Source: Poecilobothrus nobilitatus (lineage: Eukaryota > Arthropoda > Insecta > Diptera > Dolichopodidae). From it: a stretch of DNA of 64,000 nucleotides. The first letter of the stretch is position 1. Each line of letters starts with the position of its first letter. The DNA lies in assembly GCA_947095535.1 (NCBI GenBank), contig OX352773.1, positions 212,680,093-212,744,092 of the forward strand, read 5' to 3'. The translations under genes were made by a program, and so were the position numbers. Positions 27,125-40,600 of the stretch are shown here, one piece after another. The notes below the pieces were generated by a model. That model saw only the letters and a list, made by a program, of their open reading frames with translations, searched no databases and was not told the DNA's origin.

Positions 27125-27400
27125 AAAAACCTTTAAGGAAATTCATATAACACTACAGGAGACCAAGTGTCGCAACTAAATTGTGACATACGGCGTAAAT
27201 CGTCTGTCAAAATGCTCTCATGTGTATATATTTTATATGGAGACGTCAGACGACCGAAATACACGACACACTTATGTTGTTTGTTTTTGTTTCAATGGGA
27301 GTTGTGACGGTTTTTTTTCGGTGTATGTCAGTGTATCAATATGTACGTCAACCAATGTATGTACATCATACGTCATCATATTTTCCAATTTAGGTTCGGT
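27125..27400. other. G/C-richer unique island with three ACGTCA motifs
   Basis: This stretch is clearly less A/T-rich than its surroundings. It carries ACGTCA (CRE half-site, reverse TGACGT) at 27243-27248, 27345-27350 and 27370-27375. An 80-codon ORF crosses it but resembles no protein I know. It might be a distal regulatory element, an untranslated exon, or a transposon remnant. Confidence 0.3.
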
Positions 27401-28399
27401 ACAAATAAGACTTACAAAACATTGATTAGATTAGATTATAGATTGTTATTTAAGAGGAATAAATTATACTGCGACCTTTTGCTTTAGATCTATTGTAATC
27501 CACAACATGTAGTAACAGGGGGATATGTAGTAACAACATGTAGTAACCTTAATGATCTAATCAAAAAAGTTTAAAATAAAAATTCTTACATAAGGTGGTC
27601 TTTTTATTTTATTTATTGTGAATGAATTTTAATATTCAAACGAAATTTGTTTACAAACAAAAAAAAAATAAAACAATCATTCACTTTATATATTTTGTCA
27701 TATAAATTATTACCCAAGCGTATACATTTTTTTATTATTTCCCTAATATTCCCTACTATGACATAAATTAAATTACATAATTTAAAAATCCCTTAATTGT
27801 ACAAAGAAATCATTTTTTTTTTTAATCATGCTCTACAATTTTTAATTTTATTTTCAATTTCCTTAAAAATATCCTTTCTATAATTTCCAATAAATATGAC
27901 CCTGCAGTAAATTTTTGATTGAATGATAATAATCGTAAGAATATTTTATATAAAATATTTTTTCTTTGAAAATTAAAAATTTTCCACTAAATTTACTACT
28001 GAAATATTTTTTTCTTTCCTTTTTTTAATGTTTTATCATCTGCAGCTTTAAATTTTCTTAAACTTAATACATTTTTTTCACATGTACATGATTTTTAACA
28101 AAACAAAAAAAAAACCACTATTAAATAATAAATGATAGTGGGTGGGAAAAAAAATAGATAGATAAAATAAAAATAGTGGGTGAGAAAAAAATCATCTATC
28201 TCCACCACAGGACCGACCGCCACTAGACGAAAAGTATAATGCTAAAATTTACATATTTTTTACATAATAATTTATATCAAAGCAAAATAACTTCTAATAA
28301 TTTAACAACATTTTGTTTTATACAATAACAATAACAATAAGCAATGAAATCGTAAAAATATATGTGCATTTATTCATACATCCATTTATATCTATAATA

Positions 28400-28448
28400 T
28401 AGTACACAAGATGTTGGCGAGACCTTGCCAACATGTAAAAAAATATAT
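28400..28448 (+). mobile_element. 49-bp hairpin cassette flanked by 15-bp direct repeats
   Basis: The direct repeat TTTATATCTATAATA lies at 28385-28399 and 28449-28463 on both sides. The 49-bp insert has a G/C-rich hairpin (ATGTTGGC at 28411-28418, GCCAACAT at 28427-28434) and an A-rich 3' end. Length, target duplication and A tail fit reverse insertion of a tiny RNA by LINE machinery, but the source RNA is not recognised. Confidence 0.5.
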
Positions 28449-28536
28449 TTTATATCTATAATAAAACACTCACACTGAATGTAAACTAAACTGGCAATGA
28501 TGATATTTCTGTATATTTATTTAATAATTTAAAATT

Positions 28537-28690
28537 TTATTACCAGAGACACAAATCTTTGACTCAAAGTATTATCAAGAGACACAAACCGTTAATTAAA
28601 AATATAAATAAATTTAGTAAATATTATTACCAGAGACCAAATTTTCCACTAGAAGTATTATCAGAGACACAAACCGTTCATTAAAAGTTA
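28537..28690. repeat. Two- to three-copy repeat with ATTATCAGAGACACAAA
   Basis: The block (TATTA.C)AGAGAC(AC)AAA followed by CCGTT(A/C)ATTAAAA is repeated at about 28540, 28570, 28627 and 28660. A relative with ATTATCAGAGACATGAATCTTTCATTAAA lies at 29352, and AATAAATTCAGCAAATTTTT follows both (28743 and 29420), so ~28540-28830 and ~29290-29450 are copies of one sequence. Confidence 0.55.
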
Positions 28691-29289
28691 GTACAGTCAA
28701 AAAACGAGAAATACATACTTAAAAAACACATTTTCAATAAAAATAAATTCAGCAAATTTTTAATTTTTAAATTTGACCGCCACATCCATTATGAACTGGT
28801 CGCAGCGGTAAATTAAAAATAAATTATTAATCTTCTGTTGGCGTTTTCAAATGACTCTTTGTTTTGAAAAAAATAAAAATACTCTTAATAAAATTAAAAG
28901 ACTTGAAAGTGAAAAGAGCAAAGTTTATAGTAAGCCTTATATTTGTAAGAAACAAATAATAGGCCGATTTTATTCTTGATTTTCTTTTCACTATTATAAA
29001 AGCTGGTAAAAGCTTCGCAGCAGTCTTTAAAGTAGTTTTGTTTATTTAGGTAGGAATTTTGATTTTTTAAGCTGCATTTTTGATACAACATAAAATATTC
29101 GAATTTTTTTATTAATATAAAATTCGGCAGACTCAGCTAATTATATTTTATAACAGAAATCAGAAACTTACTAAATATTATAGAAATGGATATTTTTCTT
29201 AAAAAAAAAGAAAAAATAACATAGAAAATACCATTTTAGAAGCCTTCTCTCACAATAGATTCATAATTTTGTACTAATTTATTATTAGA

Positions 29290-29450
29290 CCATTAAATTA
29301 AAAAGCTGTCGAAAACGACCGTCACAAAAAAAAACCCCCGAAAATTTATGAAATTTCATTATCAGAGACATGAATCTTTCATTAAATATACCAAAGACCT
29401 CTTCCAAAGTACATTTAAATAAAATAAATTCAGCAAATTTTTTTCAAGCA
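29290..29450. repeat. Second copy of the ATTATCAGAGACA repeat
   Basis: It shares ATTATCAGAGACA, CATTAAA and ATAAATTCAGCAAATTTTT with the copy 0.7 kb upstream, as well as a CGACCGTCAC / TGACCGCCAC phrase in another position. The element type is unknown. Confidence 0.45.
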
Positions 29451-30119
29451 AAAACAAAACAAGTAAAAGTAACAGTAAGTCGATGCAACCAACTTATTTA
29501 GGGTATAAATAAAAAATTCTAATTAAATTAAAAATCCATAAGTTATTTTAGTTAGGTACTTAATATACCTAAGCTAAAAAAATACATGTAATAATCCCTC
29601 CCTTAATACAGGTAGTAAGGGAGTCAATATGATAACGTAAATGTTTTAGAATCTATAGAAATTGTGCAATTGCACAGGGGATTTTCTAGTTATTATGTAA
29701 ATTGTAATGTACATGATTTTTTTTTTCATTCAAAAATATTAAAAGTAAAATATAATAAAACCTGTAAACAAATACAAAATAAACATAAAGATTAATATTG
29801 AATATTTGAATCTGCTAACAAAAATTTTACCGTTTATATTTTACGTCATCAACAAAAGAATAATATGCATAGTATAAGTATGTATGTATATAATTTTTTA
29901 GAGATATAAAAAAAAACAAAAAAAAAATGTTCATATAAATCCATATGGCGTGTTATGAAAGAAATTTGGACTTTTGGAATTTAAATAAAAGTTAAAGTTA
30001 GTCGGATCAAAAAATGTGCTATGGCAAAGTTGTTGATCTTTACTTGTGTAGCAATTTTTTCACAATAATTTTTCTCATAATGTTTTTCTGTTACGAAATA
30101 TTCGTAAAAAACTTAAAAA

Positions 30120-30400
30120 TTACACTAATAAACTACTACTTCCGGTTCTCCGATTTGCTCCAAAAGCTTATCAATCTGAGATATTTACGTCGAAACCTTA
30201 AATATGAAATTTCAAAAAATTCCTCTTAGTCTTTTAGGCTCTACACGTGCTCACACCATACGCACACACACAGTAGGACATCACGCTAAAATTTTGTTTG
30301 CAGCCTTCTACGCACCGCAGTAGTGTATTTTTGCCAAAATCTCGGGTACAAATTTTTGGTCGAAAACAATACCTACCTTATACATAATTGTATGCGGTCG
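30120..30400. other. G/C-richer segment, possible old transposon fragment
   Basis: It contains TACTTCCGGTTCTCCGATTTG, an ACACGTGCTCACACCATACGCACACACAC run and GGTCGAAAACAATACCTACC. Such phrases resemble interspersed repeats rather than single-copy DNA, but I see no second copy here and cannot name it. A 71-codon ORF at 30014-30229 is not convincing. Confidence 0.3.
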
Positions 30401-31011
30401 TTAATAGATAGATAAAACAATTTTATTTTATTTAAGTTTTTTTTGTTTTTGTTTTTATTTTGATACATTTCAATGTTCATGTTTGATTACACAAACACTA
30501 AACCATGCCATTTTATAATTAAAGAATATTTAACAGAGATAACCAACAATATTGAAACTCGATTGATTAAGTCTCTTTAGAATTTTCAACTAACAGAAAA
30601 AAAAAAATTCCTAGGTTTTTTTTTTTCAAGATTATACTGTGAATTCTCATCTAAAATCCTGTGTTTTTGTTGTTTTGTTATCCCCAGGCTACTGAAAAAT
30701 AGTATAAACATGTAGGTAGACTTGAGGAGGTTTGCATTGTATAGGGCATATGTATTATTTATTAGGAAAATAAATATTATTATTCTGTATTATAAAATTA
30801 CCAGCTGTTTATACATATTATATATGATTGACTGTGTATACATATTACATATACATATTATGTATATATGTGTGTATATATTTTTTTTTTGTTGAATTTT
30901 CTTTGTGTATAAATAAAATAATATCATGCACGGTTTCTGCTTTTATTTCTTATGATTGATCATTTTCATGAAATCTTTTTATATTTTTCTACGAGTTCAT
31001 ATAATATATTC

Positions 31012-31130
31012 TATGTACCATTCATATACCATCATACTACCATCATTCATATACTATCATACTACCACTATACACATACCATACATGTATACCATCATAC
31101 AACCACTATATAGTACCATCATCATAAATG
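31012..31130. repeat. Imperfect tandem repeat (CATATACCATCATACTACCA)
   Basis: About four to five drifted units of ~25-30 bp contain ACCATCATAC(T/A)ACCA(C/T) with alternating CATATAC and CACTATA phrases. Confidence 0.7.
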
Positions 31131-32419
31131 GTTAGAAGAAGCAAACAAAAAAGAAAGAAAATGACTGTGTCTGCTTAACCTTCTTTGTATCATAAGAAGA
31201 TGTTATACGAATTTATATACAGAAATGGTAAAAAATACCAATAATACAAAAAAAAGCAAAAAAACAAAAATAAAAATGAAATACAATAATAATATAATGG
31301 TAATGATGACATTACCAAATATAAAAATTCCAAAAATAAGTAGACTAAAATAATTTAATTAAATTATTATACGATATTAAAATCTATAATAAAAAAAAAA
31401 AAATTTTTTTAAATCATAAAGAAAAAAAAAATATTAATAAAATTCACGCTTACCAAGTACATTAAAAAATTTTTACAAGTCCAAAGGATATATTTTTTTT
31501 TTTTTTTTTTTTTAATATTGTAGTGAAAACTGAAAAATCAGAACGGGAAGAGAATAAATTTTTCCAAATATTTGTTGAATATGGCAGCCTGTTCTAACAC
31601 AGATTTTCTTTTGAAATCAAAGAAAATCTGAAAAAAAAAAAAAACCAAAACTGCAAATAAAAATAAAAATCTTTTTGACAAGATGATTTTCATTACGTGT
31701 TCTGTGCATTTTTCTTTCGTTCTAAAAATGAAGAAAAAAATTAGAAAAACGTGAGTTGTTTTTTTTTTTTTTTTTGATAAAGTATTTTTTATTCATAGAG
31801 AATTTTCAACAAACCTTTGTGGGAATTTTGAATATTTATGAAATATTACATTTATAAAAATTGTAAAATATTTAATGATTTTCTTTTTTATTAAAAAAAA
31901 AAAAAAGGATATAAAAGAATTCTAAATTTTAATATGTATTATGTATTATTCGATACAATTCAATTTTTAGCTACAGTTTAAGTGTTTTATAACAAATTTA
32001 TAAGCTGAAGATGACTTAAAATAATAATTAATTCGAAGATCATTAAATATTAAATTTGAGAAAAAAAATAAAATTTTAATCGAAAAATAGATTTAAGGTG
32101 GTTTTAATTTATTTATAAAATAAGGCATTATAAAAAGGTGAACATTTTCTTCAGTTTTAAGAAAACTCTCTTATATTAAATTTAAAAAAATCGTTAACAT
32201 AATGTAAAAATAAAATATTGGAGTTGAAATTTGTAGGTGTCTAAAAATAGCTATTTTTCTATTATTGACACCTAATAGCTCTTAATTAAGAGGAAGTACA
32301 AATTCTCAATTATAATTTTATATAATAAATAAAAACATTCGGGAGAAACAAACATTTTTCTCACATAACAGTAAATTCAAATATAAATTGGATAAAATTT
32401 TTATAATGTTTTATAAAAT

Positions 32420-32665
32420 TTAAAAAAAAATTTGATATAAAGATTTGAAGTTCTGCAGATATAAAGATTTCAAAATAAAACTTTTTGTAAATTTTGGGAC
32501 TGTATTTCCGTAATGGGTGGTTCTACATATAAAATTAATTTTTCTATCTAGAGACCTTGGTTAAAATTTTATTGCTCCGGCTTAAACGTTGTAGAAATCT
32601 TGTTAAAAGGCAGTAGACAGACGGACGAACAAAGTGACACAAACAATCAAATTTTTCAAAATCTC
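32420..32665 (+). repeat. Degenerate dispersed repeat (CATAATGGGT family)
   Basis: It shows GATATAAAGATTT, CCGTAATGGGTGGTTCTA, AAAATTTTATTGCTCCGGCT, AACGTTGTAGAAATCTTGTTAA and CAGACGGACGAAC in family order, and ends just before SINE copy 3. Confidence 0.5.
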
Positions 32666-32689
32666 GATTGGAATCTATTTTTATATATA

Positions 32690-32842
32690 TTTTTTTCTTT
32701 TTTAAATGTTCCTGTTCAGGCGTGTCTGTAAATGTCGTAAGGGGGAATAAATCTTACGATGTGTGTGTAATTCGAATTTGCACTCCCCCTGTGTTTACAG
32801 TGTATTTTTATACGCTCTTACCCACTAAACCACCGAGGCCCC
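32690..32842 (-). mobile_element. tRNA-derived SINE, copy 3 (3' truncated body)
   Basis: On the minus strand it has the head GGGGCCTCGGTGGTTTAGTG, the B-box region and the conserved hairpin block. The last ~50 bp of the body, including the CACATAAATG phrase, is missing before a T-rich (poly-A on minus) tail. TATTTTTA occurs on both sides (about 32676 and 32844), a possible target duplication. Confidence 0.8.
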
Positions 32843-33389
32843 TTATTTTTAAATTTTAAATTCAATCAAAAAATTGAAATATGAAATTATTAATAGAAGA
32901 AAACTATTTCACTTTTTCCTTATTTAGAACTACTTAGAATGTTCAAAGGTTATTTTGTAATTAAAAATTAAAACACGTCATTATATAAATCGATTAAGGT
33001 TTTTAAAGCCAAATATTTTTTAAAAGACAATAAAAACATTTTAGAACTATGACTATGCTTTTGAATTGGATTGTAACTACTTGGGTAAAAAACTAAAAAT
33101 ATTTAGTTAAATTTTAATAACAGCTTTAACACATGTAAAAAATTAATTTTGAATAGTTTTAATTTTTATTTCTGCAAAATAGATATTCAGGTTAACGGTA
33201 TTTAAAAATAGCGAATCAAAAAATTTTGACGAGAGGGAGCTAAAAAGGGGAAATAGAAACATATTTTTTTTTTTTTTGAAGTAATTTATGCATTTTTTCT
33301 GAGCTCAAACAAAAATTATCCAGAAACAGAGAATTCCAGTTTGACATAAAAATATACATTTAAATATTGCAATACTAGTAAATTACAAT

Positions 33390-33625
33390 AATTTTATAAA
33401 GATATAAACATTTGAAAACAAGATTTTGCTTAATTTAAAAAGACCGTAGCCCCATAATGAGTGCCGATTACATAAAAAGAAAAAATTCTTCAACTGATAT
33501 TTTTTTATTAGATCTTTTATAAAATCTTTTATAGATAAAATTGCATTGTTTTAGCTTAAATAGAATAGAAGCTCTTAAAATTTACAGGTAGATCGAGAAA
33601 AAGACAGATAATATAAAACAAATAA
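33390..33625 (+). repeat. Degenerate dispersed repeat (CATAATGGGT family)
   Basis: It shows GATATAAACATTTGAAAACAAG, GTAGCCCCATAATGAGTG, AAAATTGCATTGTTTTAGCTTAAA and a GACAGATAAT end, the family order again. Only 700 bp separate it from the previous copy. Confidence 0.45.
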
Positions 33626-36190
33626 ACACATTATTGTAAAAAAATTTGTCAGTACTAAAACGATAAAAATACACCCCCCTTTAAATATAATATAAATAAA
33701 TTATACCGGAGAAGTTTATAATAGTCCATACTTTAAAATAATAAATATAAAATTCAAAGTAAATGTCCAAGTTGGAAGTTTGGAATCATTTTTCCAAAAA
33801 TTGACTTCTTAAAACTAAATAAGTAAATTGCATTTTTCATCCAATAAAAACTTTCTATAACACACAAATAAACATATTTATACCATTAAAAGATAAAATA
33901 ACAAAAATAAATGGTTTTTTAATATATAAATAAATATTTTAAATTTAAATAATAAAACTTTATGTTTTAGAAAAATAAACATTATTATTTTGTATTAAGT
34001 ATATAATAAATGGTATAGAAAATTTTTATTAAATAAAAAGAAAAATAAACTTAACTTTGAAGAAGCATGTGTTATTTTAAATCCACGTATTTTTGCCAAT
34101 GTTAATAAACATATATTTACATTGTTATGATATAATTTATAAATTTATAAATACGACTATTGTTTACTATAATAAAAATATTTCATTGCTATTAAAACTT
34201 TTTTCTATATTTGAATATTCACAAATAATTTTCTTTAAGTATCATCTGCAATTCAAAAATACTGGTTTTGTTTAGGTTTACCTTTAACTTTAAAATTTTT
34301 TTTTTAAATTATAAGTGTTTCAGTCAATTCAATTTTGCTAATTTGTCCATACTACTTTATAGCTATAGTCTAGTGTTTTTCCAGAAGTTGTTTATACTAT
34401 CAAATAATATTGAAATCCTTGGAAAATATACGATATGTAGTTGAAAACCTTATGGTGGAACTGAAGTTTAGTAAGTTTTCATTTTTGAAAAAAAAAATTT
34501 CCATTCTAGTTCTATTAACTTGGAACTTTTTTTTTGCATAAAGGACTAAGCGAAGAAGTAAAAATTTTTAGAAGTTATCTAGAGAATTCAATATTCTACA
34601 TGACTACTGAAAAGTTCAGTAGAGTTAAAGGACGAAACAACTCTTATTTTTTATATTTTATAAATAAATTGTATCGCGTATCATCTTATGTCAGTTTAAG
34701 CTTTGTTTTTGTAGATTTAGATTTTCAGAAAACGATCAGTTAAACTTGTTAAACTTAAAAAACCTTGTTCAAATTTAATTGTCATATTTTTTGCCAAAAA
34801 TTAAAAGTGTTATAGAAGACTTCTAAAATTTAATGGTCCAATTTTATCTTATTGTTGCTTAATTTTTTTAATCATTTTTAAGACTCAAGATGATTTTAGA
34901 ACTATTTTGTTAATTTTAAAATGCCTTTATGGAGAGTTGTGTCTTTATTCTTTAGTTTTTAGCTCGTAAATTTCGATAAAACCAAATTTCTAATTGTAAA
35001 TTGATCATTCAAATACTTTTGTTGTCAATTTCCCTATTTCGTTCAAAATAGATGATAGGAAAATTCCGCTTACAGTAATTTCTTTATATTACGAACATGG
35101 CGAATGTGGAAAACCATTTATTAAACAAAGGTGTTGCTAAAAATAAGCGATGTTAAATAATGCACACAATATGTTCCAAGATTTATGGTGAACGTTAATA
35201 GCTTTGTTCACCAATCACCACCTTTCAAATCTATTTCCACCTCTTGACTTTCCTTATATTATTGTTTGATCAAAAAAGAGGCGTAGTTTTTTTTTAGTTA
35301 AAATCCCATATTGCCAAAGAATCTGATACCATTTACTCTCGACAAAATAAAATATTAGTTTAAAATGATCTTAAATTTTAAAAATTTGTAAATATACGAT
35401 TTTTGGGGGTTAGTTACGAATGATCGTTTCTCATAAATTAATTTTTTCAAAATTTGAGTTTTTTTTTTTATTATTGAATTAAAATTGGGTTGGCCTAAAT
35501 CAAAAATTAATTTTTGTGAAAAAATTTGACATGATCTGCATCTATCCACTCTTTATGTATATTATATTAAATCATATTAAAATTATCTTAGAAAAATTTG
35601 GGCCTAAAGAAAAATACCGTAAATTGTTTTTTAATGTCAATTTTGTTACACAAGTACATAATTGATTCGAATATTTCGTGATATGAAGCATTTTTTTAAT
35701 ATAGTCACGTAAGATTTTAGAGGGTAATTGTTAAAATAGTCTTAAATAAAAATTAATAAAGTTATTCTGTAAAAATTCAGATAAAATAAAAAAAATTATA
35801 CCTTTTATTATGATAAAATACCAAATACCATTTATGTCCTTAATAAATATTTTAATTTAACATATTCTTTTTATATTTATATCGCATAAGCCATTAAAAA
35901 GAGTATCCTTAAAAATAACATAAAACAAAATATTTTAACTTTTAAGAAAAATTCCTAGTCAAATAAAACTTTTATTCATATTGTATTTATTTAGAGTTTT
36001 CAATTAACTTAATACAGGAAAATAAAAATTTGGGAATACTTCCGTGTAACGTAACAAAAAGTATTATTCCTTTATAATGAAATAGTATTGATTTAGTCTT
36101 TGTTCTTTAAAATGCCTTAAATATTAGATCTTCTGTTATAATAACCCAAGAGGATTATGGATAATCATATTATATTACGCAACCTGCTTT

Positions 36191-36277
36191 ATTATCATAA
36201 AATTAATTTCCAACTATCATAAGATTAATCTCCAACTATCCTAAAATTAATCCGCAACATACAAAAATTAATTTCTA
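36191..36277. repeat. Imperfect tandem repeat, ~22-bp unit
   Basis: Four units read approximately AACTATCATAAGATTAATCTCC, with drift (ATTATCATAAAATTAATTTCC, ATCCTAAAATTAATCCGC, ATACAAAAATTAATTTC). Confidence 0.7.
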
Positions 36278-37563
36278 TTTTCTTTTAATTTTTTCAGATT
36301 GCCTGCCTCAAAGATTTAAAAGTATTATGCTAAAATTTCAATCCTTTCGTAAAAGTAAATCCATCTTTATCAATATTTCGATTATCATCTGGTAAACTCA
36401 TATATACAGAGTCATTTCCATAAATATGTAGTAAAAGCTGGAGCCTCTAAAATACAAAACACATTATCGTCGCATATATTTACATTACCGTTATACGTTA
36501 TAGTCCTATGTAACTTTCCCCACATACATACATATAACATAGGAAAATGTTAGGAAGATATTTTTATAAATATTAAGCTTCAATAATTGTTTCATACATG
36601 TCACTATTCAGAAATATACCCAAAAAATTTATCACAATACAATATTGAATATCCTTCAGAAAGAAAAACTATAGAATTTATTTGTTTTACATGTGTATGT
36701 TATTTTTTTTTCTTTTGTTTAATAAAAATATTTACAAAATAAAGAATTTTATTTGCTCTTTCTAGTGTTGGTTTTTTTTTTTTCTCTCAAAAATAAGAAA
36801 AAAATAAATAAAAAAAAATGTTGTTAAAGAAACACACGAAAATTCAATCAAAAACTTTTTTTTTTCTTTTTTTCTTTGTTTGTCAAACTTTTACTAGAAA
36901 TTGAATGATCAAAGAAAACAAAAAAATATTATTTTTCTTCTAAGTATAAATAAGGACGAACAAGGACACGTGTCTGTAAAGTTATTTTATCTTTAATAAA
37001 ATATTGTACATATTTTTAATATTTGATACTCTTTGATTTAAAAAAAAAAAAAGAAAATTCCTATTGTTTCTCGCTATATTTAAAAATTTATTTGATCAAT
37101 TTTTGTACAACAAAAAAAAAAATTAATTACTCATTATATTTTGTCATGATTACAATGTAATTAATAAAAAAAAAACATTTTAAAGGATGTTTAAATATCT
37201 TCATACTTCCTTAAAATCTAGCAAAAAAGAAAATTATTTTTTTTAAACACTGACAGATGATGTGTTGACTTAAGGGCAATCATTATCATGCAATTTCTAA
37301 TATAAAATTAATTAGTTGTTATTAATATCCTTAAAACATATACATATTTTCTTTTACATTGTTTAAATATATATAAAATTACTGGATTCTTAATATGAAA
37401 TTTAAAATGATGAAAGAGTTAAAAATTTAAATTAAATTGTCTGTTACAGTTAATTTTTAAAATTAAGTTAGCTAGTCTTTAAATTATTAATAAATGTCTA
37501 TATTAATGACTAAACAGTATCTACAGATTCATTATATTCTTACATGTAAAAATTACTATTTAA

Positions 37564-37654
37564 AATTGACATCATTAACAACTTTTGACATCACTAACAC
37601 CTTTTGATATCACTAACACATTTTGACACATCACTAACATATTTTGACATAATG
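37564..37654. repeat. Imperfect tandem repeat, ~18-bp unit (TTTTGACATCACTAACA)
   Basis: Five units of 18-20 bp follow each other with few differences (TTGACATCATTAACAAC, TTTTGACATCACTAACACC, TTTTGATATCACTAACACA, TTTTGACACATCACTAACAT, TTTTGACATAATG). Confidence 0.8.
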
Positions 37655-40600
37655 TTTTGGAGGGATCATTAATGGAAATTTAACACCATCAGTAATACAA
37701 ATCTAATACATTTATATTAAATTCAAAATTTAACACTTCAATATAAATAATTCTCCATTTCCTCCAAGTACAGGATATATTGAATAAAGGCAGAAATTAA
37801 CAATTTAAATCTGTTCGAATTTTCTTGACAATCTTGACAGACATATAGAGTTAGTTCTATTGTTAAAAAAAATGAATAATTCGGCAAGTTTTTTTTTCTT
37901 TCCAATTCTATAAGGAACATATTAGGGCACCTATTAAATCATTTATTACCCACATTTAATTAAAATTCAGTTTCTGCAATCATTTGTTTCACTAACCTGT
38001 TGATTTATTTTTCTTTTAATAGAACCACATAAAATTTTTTAATAATTTTTAATATATTTGTATTAAAGGACATTTCTACCATATTATAGTTTTTCAACGT
38101 ATTCCTTTTTAAGCACGCATTTTAACTATATTGAATTAACTTTATACAACTTCACTTTTTCCTTCTGATAGGGTTTTAGTTAATTTTATTTCTGTTCCTT
38201 CTCAAAATATTCTAGAATACATATCTGTGTAGTGTGTATCTTTCGTATATCTAGCGATTCAATTATATGATCAATTTTGTCACATTTCACTATATTTTAA
38301 TGTAAACAATTCTAAATTGTGGATTCCTTAAAAAGGCACAAGAAAATGATATAATTAGAGACAATATAAGCAATTTTACTGATTAAATTTCAGGATCAGT
38401 TTCTATTGCAACCTAGAAAAAATAAATTTCTCTTATTTCTACTTACAATTAAACTAATTTCAACATAACTATATCATCTTATACTAGTCTCAAACCACAA
38501 AATCATCTTTTGTACGACTAACCAAACATTTAAAGTGAAAATGAGAACTATTTTTATTCAAAAATAAACAAATATACCTACCACAAACCTTCAAATTTTT
38601 CAACAATAAATTTTTAATAAAAAACTGTACATTTTTAAATCCATTTATTGTGTATCCTTTTTTAAGGATGCCTTTTTTTATTATGTACAATTTTAATTTA
38701 CCAACAGACCTCCAGAAATAATATTGTATAACATAGTGTTTCTGTTATCATTAGTTATTATTTTAGTTATTAGTTTAAACTTCCGTAACGACAACTACTT
38801 GGACCTCCTTCCTGGAAACTGAATCTCTTGATATCCAAATCAAATAATTCTTTCAAAATGATTTAATGTGAATAATGCTGTAAAAGAAAATTAAAGAAGA
38901 ATAAATTCGATTAAATCTTGTTGATGAAATCATATTATTGTTCTTTACATACAACATATCCTAATCCTAATTATTGTGTCTATCAATGAAGACTAATTTT
39001 CTAGAAAAACCTACATAGTAAAAGCAGTAATAAAAAATTATTCATTATGATGATAGGGATGATAGGCATAGAAATGTTCATAGTTAAGTTTTAATGTTAT
39101 AATTTTGATCCTGTTTTTTTTCCGGAATTCAAGAATATCATGTATAAGTATATGCTTTAGTAATACTATGATGAATAATAATGAATACTTCAGATAGTTG
39201 AATGAATGATTGATTTAATGAAAGAATGAATGTACATTAGAAAAGTTTACTATTAGTTGTAAGAAAGGACATGGATAAATAAAATGCAGGAATGAAAAAT
39301 AAATCAATAAAATAACAAGCTATAAAATAGACCTGTAAAAAAGTTTGTTTTATTATATTAATTTGAAAAATAGACAACTAGTAAAATATTAAATAGATAA
39401 AAGAATCAAATTGAAAAATCAAAGAAAAAAAAAATTTTTAATTTGTAAATGTATTAAAGCCAAGAATAAAATGAGTAGAAGAGACTGAAACAAATAATCA
39501 TTTTCAGGATCAAAATCCTAATAAAATAGAAAAGCGGTTTAATCTTTTTTTTCGAGGACAGATGGGAATTATCAAAAAGTGTTATAGAGAATAGGAACAA
39601 GCATGATTCCTCTACATCTCTACATCAATAGCAAAAACCTTTAGTACTATTGTATTTCAGCAAAGAAAAATTCTGTTAGGAAATAAAAATAGATTTAAAT
39701 TTTCTATGAAGTTTTGTTCAGCGTAAAGTTTTCTTTAAACCTTTGTAAATTTAAAATATAATCATCACCAAAACGTTGGCAGTGGTAGATAGTTCCACAT
39801 TCCCTATACATATTTATATCACGAAACGAATTCTCCTTTAGTCCTTAATTTTACCTTATGTCTATTGTAAGAAAAATATTATAAAACAAATTCTGTTCGA
39901 ATATAAAAATAAAAGAACTTATTACTATTTGAATAAAAGAAACTAAAAATTAAACTATGTATTGTAAGTCAAATTAGAAGAGCCAAATGATTGAAGTTTT
40001 TTCTTAAAATATGTTTAATAATTGATCTGAAACTTTATTATTTTGGATCTACTAAGAAGAATACAAAAACTGTTAACAAATGAATTTAATTTCACTTTAC
40101 ACTTTCACCTCACTTTACTGAAGGTACAGATTTAATAGAATCTGTTTGGTAAATCAAGTGATAGAGATGAAAATTAAAAGTAAAATAGGAAGTTTTATAT
40201 TATCTGTTAATATTTTTCTTGTACTCTAATTCATTCTAAATCCTATCTCTGGTACATCTCTCTCTGGACAAAATTATTTTCAAAAACGGGAAATTAAATT
40301 AATTACCTATGTATCTTTTTTTTTTTTGTTTTTTTTTTGTACTAATGGAAAAATAATATATGAAATAAAACAAAAAAAAAAAAAAATAATCATGAGACTA
40401 ACGATGATAATAAATAGTGGCGTTATTAATTAGTTTTCGTTAAGTTATTCAATTTAGATATGATTGTTTTATTTTTCTGTTTTTGTTTCTTTTATACAAT
40501 TCGAAGATTAAATAATTTTTTATTCTTTCTATAGTTAATTAAATTTTTTAATAAATTCAATTTTCAAGGAAAATAAATTTTCCTTAACAATTTCTTACTA

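Noticed and set aside
27183..27425. 80-codon ORF as a possible exon
   Set aside because: No known motif and no credible splice sites. The composition is interesting but the protein is not.
32668..32859. 63-codon ORF on the plus strand
   Set aside because: It is antisense read-through of SINE copy 3.
34534..34743. 69-codon ORF on the plus strand
   Set aside because: No motif, no neighbouring exon and ordinary A/T-rich composition.
37564..37654. CRISPR-like alternation of repeats
   Set aside because: The units follow one another without unique spacers and are imperfect, so this is an ordinary tandem repeat in a eukaryotic intron.
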